Source: Streptomyces regalis | Lineage (GTDB): Bacteria > Actinomycetota > Actinomycetes > Streptomycetales > Streptomycetaceae | DNA: 64,000 nucleotides | NCBI RefSeq assembly: GCF_001509475.1 | Contig: NZ_LLZG01000265.1 | Location: forward strand, 1 to 64,000 | Direction of reading: 5' to 3' | Shown here: positions 1 through 8,781 of the stretch, piece after piece | Numbering within the stretch: position 1 is the stretch's first letter | Layout of the letters: each line of letters begins with the position of its first letter | Notes under the pieces: generated by a model | What the model was told of the DNA's origin: nothing | The model's input: only the letters and a program-made list of their open reading frames with translations | Database searches by the model: none | Translations under genes and position numbers: made by a program

Positions 1-49
1 TTTCGCCTCCCGCACCGGCCGTCGCTTCTCAGCGCCGGTCCGTGCATTT

Positions 50-190
50 CAGCCCGTCCGGCGTTTGAGGACGAGGCCCGTTCAGGGCCGAAGCGGGGGC
101 CTGGGGGCAGCAGGCCCCCAGGGCGGGGTCGAAGGGGCGGCAGCCCCTGGGGATGGGACGGGTAGGGGCGGCGGGGGCGAGACACTGGAC
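50..190. repeat. Dispersed Streptomyces intergenic repeat
   Basis: The first 192 bases hold no gene. From about 50 they contain a block beginning AGCCCGTCCGGCGTTTGAGG, followed by G/C-rich inverted repeats around GGCCCGTTCAGGGCC and GGGGGCAGCAGGCCCCC. Blocks of this kind recur between genes in Streptomyces genomes as I know them. A truncated version of the same opening (CCGTCCGGCGCTTGAG) follows the DUF4233 gene at 15943-15958. The element probably acts as a transcription-end or REP-like structure; that function is inferred. Confidence 0.6.
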
Positions 191-192
191 GG

Positions 193-657
193 GTGACCGA
201 AACCGACCGAACCCCCCTGTCCCTCACAGCCGTGGAGGCCATCGCCCGCGCCGCCCACGCCACCCAGACCGACAAAGCCGGACGCCCGTACACCGAACAC
301 CTCCAGGCCGTCGCCGAAGGCGTACACGCACGCGGCGGCGACAACGACCAAATCGCCGCAGCCTGGCTGCACGACGCCGTGGAGGACGCCGCACTGACCG
401 ACCACTGGCTGGAAGAAGCCGCGCTGAGCCGTCGCACGAAGGACATCGTGCTGGCCCTCACCAAGCGTCCCGGAGAGCCGCCCGAGACCTACGCCGCCCG
501 CATCCTCACCACTGACGGCGCGCTCCTGGTGAAGCAGGCGGACCTGGCGCACAACGCGAACCCGGCACGCCTCGCGGCCCTCGACGAGGCCACCCGTAAA
601 CGACTGACCGAGAAGTACGCACGGATGCGCGCACTTCTCGGTCTGGTAGGCGAGTGA
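193..657 (+). CDS. HD-domain phosphohydrolase (SpoT/MESH1-like)
   Basis: The 154-residue protein looks like a stand-alone metal-dependent HD hydrolase of the (p)ppGpp-hydrolase type. A His in the AHATQTDKAG segment near residue 21, the HDxxED motif in WLHDAVED near residue 59, and a late KQADLAHN segment supplying Asp and Asn give the ligand order of the RelA/SpoT hydrolase domain. There is no synthetase, TGS or ACT domain, so it would only hydrolyse. The GTG start has no good ribosome-binding site. It converges with the acyltransferase gene downstream. The substrate, whether (p)ppGpp or another nucleotide, cannot be told from sequence. Confidence 0.75.
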   Translation: MTETDRTPLSLTAVEAIARAAHATQTDKAGRPYTEHLQAVAEGVHARGGDNDQIAAAWLHDAVEDAALTDHWLEEAALSRRTKDIVLALTKRPGEPPETYAARILTTDGALLVKQADLAHNANPARLAALDEATRKRLTEKYARMRALLGLVGE

Positions 658-706
658 CGTCCCGCGAGGGGAACGCTCCCAGTCGGCTCAGGCGTTGACC
701 CTCTGC

Positions 707-1924
707 TCAGGCGTTGACCTTCTCGCGCTGGGCCACGCCCTCACGCTTCTCACGCTCACGGGCCAGCTGCGCCGCGTCCCGCTTGAACGCCCAGTCCATC
801 TTGGGCTCCATCGCGAACCGGAACACCCGCTGCACCGGCTTGGTGCACAGCAGCGTGACACCGACAGCCGCGCAGACGGTGACGAAGATCTCGCCGAGCG
901 GCCGCTGCAGCCAGGCGTGGTCGAACCAGCCCTGGTAGTCCCCGGCCTTCACGAAGAAGCCGTGCAGCAGATAGCCGTACAGCGTCCCCGCACCGAGCGC
1001 CGTGAACCACATGTGGCGGCGCGGCACCCACGCGAAGAAGCAGGCCGTCAGCAGCAGCGAGCAGCCGAACATCGCCAGCACCATGACCGGCCCGCTCCAC
1101 CACGGCGCGTGCAGCTCCTGCGCGGCGTCACGGTGGTAGAACCACGCGGTGTTCATACGCGGCACCGCCCACCAGCCGAAGGCCAGCGCCACCGCACCCA
1201 CCGGCACGGACAGGATCCGCACCGTGCGCGTGCGCACCATGTGGAAGTGCTCGGGCTTCATGATCAGACCCAGCACGAAGTACGGCAGGAACTGCAGCAC
1301 CCGCTGCAGATCCAGGTCGTCGCCGATCTCCGGGGCGACCGTCGCCGCCATGGCGAGGCCGAGCGCGATCGGCAGCGGCCAGCGCACCATCTTCCAGATG
1401 GGGGTGGTCATCCGCCAGATGAACAGCGCGCACAGGAACCACGTCAGGTACCACGGGTCCAGGAGACTGATGTCCTGGCCCGGGTCCTCGTCGATCCAGC
1501 GCTTGAAGAGCGGATACGCCGTTTCGAAGACGATGTACGGCACGGCGACGCCGGTGATCAGCCGCTTCATCCGGCTGGGGCTGGCGTCGAAACTGCGCGA
1601 GAAGAAGCCGGAGATGATGATGAACGCCGGCATGTGGAAGGTGTACACGACGGTGTACACGGCCTCAAGGATCCGGCTGTCGCCCTTGATCGGCTCCCAG
1701 GCGTGTCCTATGGCGACGAGCACGATCGCCAGGTACTTGGCATTGTCGAAGAACGCGTCGCGCTGCTTGGCATCGCTGGACGCTGGTCTGTTGCTCGCCT
1801 GAGCCTTCTGGTTCTGAGCCTTCTGGTTCTGCGGCGAGCGCGGACTCGGCACTCCGTCCGCCGGCGACTGGGCCGGGGGGAGTGGCGCTCTGTTGTGGCC
1901 GTGCGGTCGCAGCGAGTCCGTCAC
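707..1924 (-). CDS. Acyltransferase-3 family integral membrane protein
   Basis: This is a polytopic membrane protein of about 405 residues with about ten hydrophobic segments. The opening after a Pro/Gln-rich cytoplasmic leader, FFDNAKYLAIVLVAIGHAW, holds the conserved early His of acyltransferase-3 (OafA/OpgC-like) enzymes, which acylate extracellular sugars or cell-surface polymers. The leader carries a tandem 15-bp duplication (about 1801-1830) encoding QNQKA twice. I prefer the GTG at 1924 because GGGAGGG lies just upstream, though closely spaced; an in-frame ATG at 1975 would add 17 residues but has no ribosome-binding site. The last codons are also duplicated just after the stop (about 684-717). 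The substrate is unknown. Confidence 0.75.
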   Translation of the reverse strand: MTDSLRPHGHNRAPLPPAQSPADGVPSPRSPQNQKAQNQKAQASNRPASSDAKQRDAFFDNAKYLAIVLVAIGHAWEPIKGDSRILEAVYTVVYTFHMPAFIIISGFFSRSFDASPSRMKRLITGVAVPYIVFETAYPLFKRWIDEDPGQDISLLDPWYLTWFLCALFIWRMTTPIWKMVRWPLPIALGLAMAATVAPEIGDDLDLQRVLQFLPYFVLGLIMKPEHFHMVRTRTVRILSVPVGAVALAFGWWAVPRMNTAWFYHRDAAQELHAPWWSGPVMVLAMFGCSLLLTACFFAWVPRRHMWFTALGAGTLYGYLLHGFFVKAGDYQGWFDHAWLQRPLGEIFVTVCAAVGVTLLCTKPVQRVFRFAMEPKMDWAFKRDAAQLAREREKREGVAQREKVNA

Positions 1925-1975
1925 AGACCCTCCCGCCGGATGTCGGGGGAGGCGATCCAGGACCTTGCTGCGCAT

Positions 1976-2463
1976 GCGGGGGACGAGGCAGCGTGGAACA
2001 TCTGAGGCACCCTAGCGTTGTCTGTGTGATTTCGTAAAACCCGCCAGGTCATTCCTGGTTATTGGGCTCGACCACGCGTGTATGACGAACATGCACCCGC
2101 TGGCTGCCTGTTGGTCACCCGTCTTGTCCGGATTCATCCGGACTAAGCGGTGCATAGGTGCAGGAGCTGACTCCGGTGGAATGATCGGAGTGCGCAGAAT
2201 TCGAAATACCCGCGAACACGTTGTGTGCCGATGGAAACGATCCCGCCGAATTCCCTGCGCGGGTGTCCCGTCGGAATGCTGTACGGGCACAACGGGAGAG
2301 GTCGCTGCGGGCGGAGGGTCCGCACAGATCCGGCACAGGTGTGGCGAACGAAACGTCACGTGCCGCATAGCGAGGCCCGGTTGGTGGCACGATGGTTCTG
2401 GCGGGGGTGCGCGGGGTGCATCCCCGGGCCGGGAGAGCGGACCGACCGAGGGTGTGATCTGTT
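1976..2463. promoter_or_regulatory. Divergent intergenic region with a perfect palindrome
   Basis: No convincing gene lies in these 488 bases, which separate the divergent acyltransferase and small-membrane-protein genes and are richer in A/T than the neighbouring genes. At 2126-2143 there is a perfect 8-2-8 palindrome, GTCCGGAT-TC-ATCCGGAC, a plausible dimeric-regulator operator or small hairpin. Open frames here lack Streptomyces codon bias. Promoters for both flanking genes presumably lie here. Confidence 0.45.
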
Positions 2464-2658
2464 GTGGCCATTTCGCTGTCAGTGGTGGTGCTGTTGGCGA
2501 TCATTTTGGTGGTGTTGATCCGTGGCGGATCCCTGAAGGCCGGCCCCGCCGTCGTCGCCGTACTGTTCGGCTTCTTCCTTGCCTCGACCGGCATGGCCGA
2601 CGACATCCAGCGGTTCCTCAACTCGATAGCCGAGACGATCAACTCCATCCAGTTCTAG
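2464..2658 (+). CDS. Small two-helix membrane protein
   Basis: The 64-residue protein has two hydrophobic stretches: residues 2-18 (AISLSVVVLLAIILVVL) and about 27-44 (GPAVVAVLFGFFLASTG). A short amphipathic tail follows, ending QRFLNSIAETINSIQF. It starts at a GTG with a weak GAGGGTG upstream and ends about 80 bases before the kinase gene on the same strand. Similar small proteins occur in streptomycetes, but I know of no assigned function. Codon use and composition support real coding. Confidence 0.6.
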   Translation: MAISLSVVVLLAIILVVLIRGGSLKAGPAVVAVLFGFFLASTGMADDIQRFLNSIAETINSIQF

Positions 2659-2737
2659 GGTCCGTGGGGCGCCCCGGAAGGGGACGGATACCCTCGTTCG
2701 TGATCGTCGAACGGTACGGAACGGGGGAACGTACGGA

Positions 2738-4882
2738 ATGGCGCTGCGCGAGACCGACCCGCCGGAGGTGGGCGGCTACCGGATCGAGGACCGCCTCGGC
2801 TCCGGTGGCATGGGTGTGGTCTACCTCGCCCGCTCCGCCTCCGGACGGCGCCTCGCCCTCAAGGTCGTCCACGCGCAGTACGCCGACGACGACGAGTTCC
2901 GCACCCGCTTCCGCCGTGAGGTTGCCGCCGCCCGCCAGGTCAGCGGCGCCTTCACGGCCCCCGTCGTGGACGCGGACGCCGACGCGCCGCGCCCCTGGAT
3001 GGCCACGCTCTACATCCCGGGCGAGGACCTCGGCACCCACGTCCGCCGCCATGGCCCCCTGCCGCTGCCGAAGGTGCGTGAACTCGCCGCCGGTCTGGCC
3101 GAGGCCCTGCGGGACATCCACCGCGCCGGAATGGTCCACCGTGATCTGAAACCGGCCAATGTGATGCTCGCCGAGGACGGCCCTCGCGTCATCGACTTCG
3201 GCATCTCCCGCGCCACCGAGTTCGCGGCCCAGGAGGTCCTCACCCAGACCGGCCGCGTGATGGGCACCCCGCCCTACATGTCCCCGGAACAGTTCTCCTC
3301 CCCCCAGGACGTGGGCCCGGCCGCCGACGTCTTCTCTCTCGGCTCGGTCGTCGCGTACGCCGCCACCGGCCATGGCCCGTTCGACAGCCCGAGCCCCTAC
3401 GAGACGGCCGTACGCGTCGTCGACGGTGACGCGGAACTCGACGACGTCCCGCCCGAGTTGCTCCCCTTCATCCGCCTGTGCCTGGAAAAGCACCCCAAGT
3501 CCCGACCGACGCCGGACGAGTTGCTGCTGTTGCTGCGCGACGGCCACGTCCCCGAGCCGAGGCCATTGCCCACGCCTGCGGCCGAGGAGACCCGTCCAGT
3601 ACGCCGGCCGAAGCGCCGCAGGCGCCTGTGGCTGGCCACCGCACTGGGCGCCGCACTCCTCACTGCCGTCACCGCGACCACTGTCGCCGTCACAGGGGGT
3701 GACGAAACCGCCCCGGGCGACCTGCCGACCGGCTGGCAGGCCTGGCACAAGTCGTCGAAGGACCCGAGCGTCGACAAGGAGCCGGTGGGCCCCAGCAACC
3801 CGTTCAACCGCTGCGCTGCCACCGGCCGGTCCCTGGTGTGTGCCGGCGACGACGTCATGGCGACCCGCTTCGCCCTCGCCGACGGCCGCAACACCTGGGC
3901 CCGGCCCATCGACGAGACGGCGGACGACCTCGGCGCCAGCACCGGGGGCACGATCATCGCCGCCCACAGCGGCCGTGTGTACGTCTACGGCGCCGACGAC
4001 CGTCCCATCGGCCATGACGGGATGAGCCTGACCCGCTACACGGTTCAGGCGCTCGAAGCCGAGAGCGGCAAGGTGATCTGGAAGACCGTCACCGGCGACG
4101 GCCCGGCGGCCTCGGAGCCGGGCACTGACTCCATCGCCATACCCGCCGGCGTCGTCGCCACGTACGGCGACGAGTCGCAGTACTACGCCCTGCTCGGCGC
4201 CGACGACGGCAAGGTCCGCTGGAAGCGCCCGCTGCCCGACCCGGACGAGCAGCCCTGCATGCTGCGCGGCGCAGCCGGGCACGCGTACCTGATCTGCACG
4301 CTCTACACCGGAAGCGACATCACCGGCACGAGCGTCACGCAACTCGCCCCGACCACCGGACGGCCCAGCTGGACCGTGAAGGCGAAGGGGGGCGATCTGG
4401 ACCTCGTCGGACAGACGGACGGACGCCTCGTGCTGGTCGGTTGGACCGGCAACCACCGCACGGTGACCCTGATCAACGCCAAGTCACACGTCCTGACGAC
4501 CGTACGGCTCTCCCCGGCCCAGCCCGAGGAAGCATCCGTCCACCTGGTGGACCGCACCCTGTACTTCATCCTCGAAGGCGGCAGCGTCCGGGCGGTCGAC
4601 CCGAGCACGGGACGCCAGCTCTGGAAGACCGACTCCACGGTGGAGAGGTCGAGCCGCCCGACCGCTTCCGGCACCCGTCTGTACCTGGCGTCCCCCAGCG
4701 GTCGCCTCGCCGCCATCGACCTGCGCACCGGCAAGGTCGTCGCGACCAGCCCGGGCCGCGACGACGGCACCCTCCTCGACACTCCCAGCTACGTCAACGC
4801 GCCACCCGTCCTCGTCGGCGACGCCCTCTACGTGGCGTACGGCAGACGCTCCGTCTACACCGTGGACGTACGCGACCTGTGA
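2738..4882 (+). CDS. Membrane Ser/Thr protein kinase with PQQ-like beta-propeller
   Basis: The 714-residue bacterial Hanks-type kinase has a cytoplasmic catalytic domain at about residues 14-270. It shows the glycine loop LGSGGMGVVY, invariant Lys42, the HRDLKPAN catalytic loop, DFG, and MGTPPYMSPEQ as activation segment. A basic stretch precedes one membrane helix (about residues 297-318). The remainder has repeated G-x-W-x-x-x blade motifs (GKVIWKT, GKVRWKR, GRQLWKT) typical of an extracellular PQQ/WD40-like propeller. It is therefore a candidate transmembrane sensor kinase of the kind Streptomyces carries in many copies. The ligand and targets are unknown. A terminator hairpin follows. Confidence 0.9.
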   Translation: MALRETDPPEVGGYRIEDRLGSGGMGVVYLARSASGRRLALKVVHAQYADDDEFRTRFRREVAAARQVSGAFTAPVVDADADAPRPWMATLYIPGEDLGTHVRRHGPLPLPKVRELAAGLAEALRDIHRAGMVHRDLKPANVMLAEDGPRVIDFGISRATEFAAQEVLTQTGRVMGTPPYMSPEQFSSPQDVGPAADVFSLGSVVAYAATGHGPFDSPSPYETAVRVVDGDAELDDVPPELLPFIRLCLEKHPKSRPTPDELLLLLRDGHVPEPRPLPTPAAEETRPVRRPKRRRRLWLATALGAALLTAVTATTVAVTGGDETAPGDLPTGWQAWHKSSKDPSVDKEPVGPSNPFNRCAATGRSLVCAGDDVMATRFALADGRNTWARPIDETADDLGASTGGTIIAAHSGRVYVYGADDRPIGHDGMSLTRYTVQALEAESGKVIWKTVTGDGPAASEPGTDSIAIPAGVVATYGDESQYYALLGADDGKVRWKRPLPDPDEQPCMLRGAAGHAYLICTLYTGSDITGTSVTQLAPTTGRPSWTVKAKGGDLDLVGQTDGRLVLVGWTGNHRTVTLINAKSHVLTTVRLSPAQPEEASVHLVDRTLYFILEGGSVRAVDPSTGRQLWKTDSTVERSSRPTASGTRLYLASPSGRLAAIDLRTGKVVATSPGRDDGTLLDTPSYVNAPPVLVGDALYVAYGRRSVYTVDVRDL

Positions 4883-4935
4883 ACCCGCCCCTGGAAACGG
4901 TCAGGGAATCGTCAGATGATCGGTCAGGGAAACGA

Positions 4936-4976
4936 TCAGGGCCAGGTCGGGGGGAAACCCTCTGACCTGGCCCTGA
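4936..4976 (+). terminator. Terminator after the kinase gene
   Basis: A 13-bp perfect inverted repeat (TCAGGGCCAGGTC at 4936-4948 paired with 4964-4976) encloses a short G/A-rich loop, between the kinase stop and the convergent tRNA-Gly. It can end transcription from either side. Confidence 0.7.
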
Positions 4977-4985
4977 GCCGTACAG

Positions 4986-5056
4986 AGCGGGCGACGGGAA
5001 TCGAACCCGCGTAGCTAGTTTGGAAGACTAGGGCTCTACCATTGAGCTACGCCCGC
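4986..5056 (-). tRNA. tRNA-Gly (anticodon TCC)
   Basis: Read on the minus strand, the 71-nt sequence folds as a cloverleaf. The acceptor stem GCGGGCG pairs with CGCCCGC and the D-arm contains GCTCAATGGTAGAGC. The anticodon arm CTAGT-CTTCCAA-ACTAG exposes TCC, and the T-arm is GCGGGTTCGATTCCCGT. No CCA is encoded. It converges with the kinase gene. Confidence 0.95.
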
Positions 5057-5220
5057 ACAGGACGCGCCGCAGGTCAGGTGACCGCGGCACTGCAGGCATC
5101 GTAGCGGGTCAAGCCCCCTCGACGCACACTCCATTGCCACACGGTCGGCCCAGCGACCGGCTCGGCGAAATGCGGCGGCCCCACTGCCTGCGGGCATGTA
5201 CCCTACGTGTCGCACCAGCA

Positions 5221-5294
5221 CGGGGTGTGGCGCAGCTTGGTAGCGCGTCCGCTTTGGGAGCGGAAGGCCGTGGGTTCAAATCCCGCCACCCCGA
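5221..5294 (+). tRNA. tRNA-Pro (anticodon TGG)
   Basis: This 74-nt cloverleaf has acceptor stem CGGGGTG pairing with CACCCCG and discriminator A. The D-arm is GCGCAGCTTGGTAGCGC and the anticodon arm CCGCT-TTGGGA-GCGG exposes TGG. The T-arm is GTGGGTTCAAATCCCGC. It lies upstream of tig on the same strand, with a separate promoter between them. Confidence 0.95.
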
Positions 5295-5358
5295 CCACGA
5301 CCGGTCCACACCGGCCACACGCGCGACGACCTCGGGTGATCGCGTCCATTGATCGCCT

Positions 5359-5387
5359 TTGGGACGTGTCGCCGCTGCCGTTACTAT
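5359..5387 (+). promoter_or_regulatory. HrdB-type promoter for tig
   Basis: A -35 TTGGGA (5359-5364) is separated by 17 bases from a -10 TACTAT (5382-5387), a good vegetative match. It would give a leader of about 115 nt before the tig GTG. Read by eye only. Confidence 0.5.
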
Positions 5388-5507
5388 GCAAGCTGCACGC
5401 CCGTGTGTCTCTCTGTATGAAGTCACGAAGTCCTCCGGGCGGCGAAATCCGCCGGACCAGTCTGGCTCCGGCAGAACCCAAGAAGTCAGCCACAAGGAGA
5501 CCGAACC

Positions 5508-6902
5508 GTGAAGAGCGCCGTGGAGACCCTGAACCCGACTCGGGTTCGGCTCACTGTCGAGGTGCCCTTCGAGGAGCTCAAGGACAGCCTCGACGCGGCG
5601 TACAAGAAGATCAACCAGCAGGTCACGGTGAAGGGCTTCCGGAAGGGCAAGATCCCGGCGCGCGTCATCGACCAGCGGTTCGGCCGCGGTGCGGTCCTGG
5701 AGGAGGCGGTCAACGACGCGCTTCCGAAGTTCTACACCGAAGCGGTCAACGAGGCCGAGATCGACGTCCTCGGCCAGCCCGAGGTCGACATCACCGAGCT
5801 GAAGGACGGCGAGACGCTGAACTTCACCGCCGAGGTCGACGTCCGTCCGGCCATCGAGATCCCGGACTACTCCGGCATCGAGGTCGAGGTCGACGCCGTC
5901 GAGGTCAGCGAGGAGGACGTCGAGAAGGCCGTCTCCGACCTCCGCGAGCGCTTCGCGTCGACCTCCCCGGTCGAGCGTGCCGCCGAGGACGGCGACGTCG
6001 TCACGATCGACCTGCAGGCCAAGGTCGACGGCGAGGTCCTGGAGGACGGCGTCGCCGAGGGCGTCTCCTACACCATCGGCTCCGGCGAGCTGCTGGACGG
6101 CATCGACGACGCCGTGAAGGGCCTGGAGGCCGGTGGCGAGGCCACCTTCACCTCCGAGCTCAAGGGCGGCTCGGCGGCCGGCAAGGAGGCCGAGGTCACC
6201 GTCAAGGTCACCCAGGTCGCCGCGCGCGAACTGCCCGAGCTGGACGACGACTTCGCGCAGCTCGCCTCCGAGTTCGACACCCTCGACGAGCTCAAGGCGG
6301 ACAGCCGCAAGCGCCTCGAGAACATGAAGCAGTACGACCAGGCCACGCAGGCCCAGGAGCGCGTCCTGGAGAAGCTGCTGGACCTCGTCGAGGTGCCCGT
6401 CCCCGAGAAGCTGCTCGAGGACGAGATCAACACCCGTAAGCACAACCTCGAGCACCACCAGCTCGGCCAGATGGGTCTCGACCTCGAGAAGTACCTCGAG
6501 ATCCAGGGCAAGACGGTCGAGGAGTTCGACGCCGAGACCAAGGAAGCCGCGGTCAAGGGCATCAAGACGCAGTTCGTCCTCGACGAGCTCGTCAAGCAGG
6601 AGAAGCTGAACGTCAACCAGGAGGAGCTCACCGAGCACCTCATGCGCCGCGCGGCTTCCTCCGGCATGTCCCCCGACCAGTTCGCCCAGGCGGTCGTCGA
6701 GGGCGGCCAGGTTCCGCTCCTGGTCGGCGAGGTCGCCCGCGGCAAGGCCCTGGCCGTCGTGGTCGAGAAGGCCACGGTCAAGGACACCAACGGCGAGGTC
6801 ATCGACCTGGACGACGAGGACGAGGTCGAGCAGGCCACCGAGACGGTGGAGGCCGCCGAGGGCACCGCCGACGAGGCCGGCGAGGAGAAGACCGAGGGCT
6901 GA
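5508..6902 (+). CDS. tig: Trigger factor, ribosome-bound chaperone
   Basis: This 464-residue protein is the ribosome-associated chaperone and peptidyl-prolyl isomerase that meets nascent chains. The N-terminal ribosome-docking signature is GFRKGKIP near residue 45. The middle FKBP-like domain runs through the [14 protein letters not shown] segment, and the helical C-terminal cradle ends in a long acidic tail typical of actinobacteria. It begins at GTG with AAGGAG upstream. A strong terminator follows, so it is probably monocistronic. Its position just before clpP1-clpP2-clpX is conserved. Confidence 0.97.
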   Translation: MKSAVETLNPTRVRLTVEVPFEELKDSLDAAYKKINQQVTVKGFRKGKIPARVIDQRFGRGAVLEEAVNDALPKFYTEAVNEAEIDVLGQPEVDITELKDGETLNFTAEVDVRPAIEIPDYSGIEVEVDAVEVSEEDVEKAVSDLRERFASTSPVERAAEDGDVVTIDLQAKVDGEVLEDGVAEGVSYTIGSGELLDGIDDAVKGLEAGGEATFTSELKGGSAAGKEAEVTVKVTQVAARELPELDDDFAQLASEFDTLDELKADSRKRLENMKQYDQATQAQERVLEKLLDLVEVPVPEKLLEDEINTRKHNLEHHQLGQMGLDLEKYLEIQGKTVEEFDAETKEAAVKGIKTQFVLDELVKQEKLNVNQEELTEHLMRRAASSGMSPDQFAQAVVEGGQVPLLVGEVARGKALAVVVEKATVKDTNGEVIDLDDEDEVEQATETVEAAEGTADEAGEEKTEG

Positions 6903-6929
6903 GCCCACGGCACGCCTGATGGACGTATG

Positions 6930-6966
6930 ACGGGCCCCGAAACGCGGCGAGCGTTTCGGGGCCCGT
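6930..6966 (+). terminator. Strong terminator after tig
   Basis: A 16-bp perfect inverted repeat, ACGGGCCCCGAAACGC (6930-6945), pairs with 6951-6966 across a GGCGA loop. It separates tig from the clp genes. Confidence 0.85.
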
Positions 6967-6984
6967 TGCCGTACGCCCCCTGAA

Positions 6985-7050
6985 GGGGCGCGGGGCTGTG
7001 TCGATGTGCGGCTCCGCCGCGTGGGCGCGAGCAACCACACGCAACCCGCG
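6985..7050. repeat. Dispersed intergenic repeat, copy A
   Basis: This block, with GGGGCGCGGGGCTGTGTCG, TGCGGCTCCGCCGCGTGG and GCGCGAGCAACCACA, closely matches a second block at 13955-14022 after valS. Both lie just after a terminator hairpin. The GCGGCTCCGCCGC core is self-complementary. Such blocks recur between genes in Streptomyces genomes as I know them. Confidence 0.65.
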
Positions 7051-7109
7051 CTCACCCACTGACCAGCGGAGCTACGGCGAGAAATCCGCCCCACCCGGCG
7101 GAGTGCATG

Positions 7110-7123
7110 CGCTGACAGCGAAC
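7110..7123 (-). promoter_or_regulatory. ClgR-type operator upstream of clpP1
   Basis: On the minus strand this reads GTTCGC-TGTCA-GCG, an exact match to the GTTCGC-N5-GCG motif described for ClgR in Streptomyces. ClgR activates clpP1-clpP2 and other Clp/Lon genes and is itself degraded by ClpP. The site lies about 17 bases before a plausible -35, a suitable position for an activator. Confidence 0.7.
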
Positions 7124-7139
7124 ACCCGCAGAACCGGGA

Positions 7140-7167
7140 TTGCAGCGCAGGGCCACCGCGTTAGGGT
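7140..7167 (+). promoter_or_regulatory. Candidate promoter of clpP1-clpP2
   Basis: TTGCAG (7140-7145), a 16-bp spacer and TAGGGT (7162-7167) lie just downstream of the ClgR-type site. Transcription would begin near 7174, which rules out a translation start at 7140. Confidence 0.45.
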
Positions 7168-7253
7168 CCATGAATATGAGGGCAGGGGAGCCCCCGTTGC
7201 CCGCAGAACACGTAAGACGGCCCGGCGCCGTCGTAAGACGAGCAGGTGGATAC

Positions 7254-7871
7254 GTGACGAATCTGATGCCCTCCGCCGCCGGCGAGCCTTCCATCGGCGG
7301 TGGCCTCGGCGACCATGTCTACAACCGGCTGCTCAACGAGCGGATCATCTTCCTCGGCCAGCCGGTCGACGACGACATCGCGAACAAGATCACCGCACAG
7401 CTGCTGCTCCTTGCCGCCGACCCGGACAAGGACATCTACCTCTACATCAACAGCCCCGGCGGCTCGATCACGGCCGGCATGGCGATCTACGACACCATGC
7501 AGTACATCAAGAACGACGTGGTGACGATCGCCATGGGCCTCGCCGCCTCGATGGGACAGTTCCTGCTCAGCGCGGGCACGCCGGGCAAGCGCTTCGCGCT
7601 GCCGAACGCCGAGATCCTGATCCACCAGCCCTCCGCGGGCCTGGCCGGCTCCGCCTCGGACATCAAGATCCACGCCGAGCGGCTGCTGCACACCAAGAAG
7701 CGCATGGCCGAGCTCACCTCGCAGCACACGGGCCAGACGATCGAGCAGATCACCCGGGACTCGGACCGTGACCGCTGGTTCGACGCCTTCGAGGCCAAGG
7801 ACTACGGCCTCATCGACGACGTGATCGCCACGGCCGCCGGTATGCCGGGCGGCGGCGGCACCGGGGCCTGA
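7254..7871 (+). CDS. clpP1: ATP-dependent Clp protease proteolytic subunit 1
   Basis: The subunit is 205 residues from this GTG. It forms the barrel peptidase that works with ClpX or ClpC. The serine-protease triad is visible: Ser in GLAASMGQF, His in LIHQPS, and Asp in the SDRDRWF segment. The INSPGGS oxyanion segment is intact. Longer readings from 7140 or ATG 7170 are open, but the first starts upstream of the predicted transcription start; GTG 7254 has AGCAGGTGG upstream and gives normal family length. Homologues have been annotated with starts between these, so the N-terminus is uncertain. clpP2 follows after 49 bases, in one operon. Confidence 0.95.
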   Translation: MTNLMPSAAGEPSIGGGLGDHVYNRLLNERIIFLGQPVDDDIANKITAQLLLLAADPDKDIYLYINSPGGSITAGMAIYDTMQYIKNDVVTIAMGLAASMGQFLLSAGTPGKRFALPNAEILIHQPSAGLAGSASDIKIHAERLLHTKKRMAELTSQHTGQTIEQITRDSDRDRWFDAFEAKDYGLIDDVIATAAGMPGGGGTGA

Positions 7872-7920
7872 GCCCCGTAGAGCCCCTCAGCCGACCGCCT
7901 AAGCCCCTAGGAGACAGACA

Positions 7921-8601
7921 GTGAACGACTTCCCCGGCAGCGGCCTCTACGCCCGCACCGAGGCCGAGTACACCGGCCCGCGGGCCGAGTCCCGGTATGT
8001 GATCCCCCGCTTCGTCGAGCGCACCTCGCAGGGCATCCGCGAGTACGACCCGTACGCGAAGCTCTTCGAGGAGCGCGTGATCTTCCTCGGCGTGCAGATC
8101 GACGACGCCTCCGCGAACGACGTCATGGCGCAGCTGCTGTGCCTGGAGTCGATGGACCCCGACCGGGACATCTCGGTCTACATCAACAGCCCGGGCGGCT
8201 CCTTCACCGCGCTCACGGCCATCTACGACACGATGCAGTTCGTGAAGCCGGACATCCAGACGGTCTGCATGGGCCAGGCGGCCTCCGCCGCCGCCATCCT
8301 GCTGGCCGCCGGTACGCCCGGCAAGCGCATGGCGCTGCCGAACGCCCGTGTGCTGATCCACCAGCCCTACAGCGAGACCGGCCGCGGTCAGGTCTCCGAC
8401 CTGGAGATCGCCGCCAACGAGATCCTGCGGATGCGCGCGCAGCTGGAGGAGATGCTGGCCAAGCACTCCACCACGCCGATCGAGAAGATCCGCGAGGACA
8501 TCGAGCGCGACAAGATCCTCACGGCCGAGGACGCGCTGTCGTACGGGCTGATCGACCAGATCATCTCCACCCGGAAGATGAACAACGCCGACGTTCGCTG
8601 A
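7921..8601 (+). CDS. clpP2: ATP-dependent Clp protease proteolytic subunit 2
   Basis: This 226-residue second ClpP paralogue has a longer N-terminus. Triad motifs are Ser in [11 protein letters not shown], His in LIHQPYS and Asp in EDIERDKIL. Actinobacterial ClpP1 and ClpP2 assemble into a mixed tetradecamer. GGAGACAGACA precedes the GTG start. It is co-transcribed with clpP1, and 180 bases separate it from clpX. Confidence 0.95.
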   Translation: MNDFPGSGLYARTEAEYTGPRAESRYVIPRFVERTSQGIREYDPYAKLFEERVIFLGVQIDDASANDVMAQLLCLESMDPDRDISVYINSPGGSFTALTAIYDTMQFVKPDIQTVCMGQAASAAAILLAAGTPGKRMALPNARVLIHQPYSETGRGQVSDLEIAANEILRMRAQLEEMLAKHSTTPIEKIREDIERDKILTAEDALSYGLIDQIISTRKMNNADVR

Positions 8602-8781
8602 CGCGGACCCGGTAGTGTCTGCTGCCCCTTGGCACGGTTTGGAATGGTGCACGTCAAAGTGAACCGCGCCAAGGGGGGCCCGAACGGGGGGCCAGGCAAG
8701 GTACCGTCGACATAAGGCAGCACCAGGAGCCGCTGGATTCGAAAACGTCCAGTCGTCTCCCAGGCGAAGGGGAAGCACACC

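Noticed and set aside
684..717. Duplicated TCAGGCGTTGACC after the acyltransferase stop as an attachment site
   Set aside because: There is no recombinase or foreign DNA nearby; a small tandem duplication of the last codons is simpler.
2012..2368. Open leftward frame of about 118 codons in the divergent region
   Set aside because: Amino-acid make-up and third-position bias are not coding-like, there is no ribosome-binding site, and it overlaps frames on the other strand.
7140..7253. N-terminal extension of ClpP1 to 7140
   Set aside because: It would begin at the predicted -35 of the gene's own promoter; the extension is not needed for the family fold.
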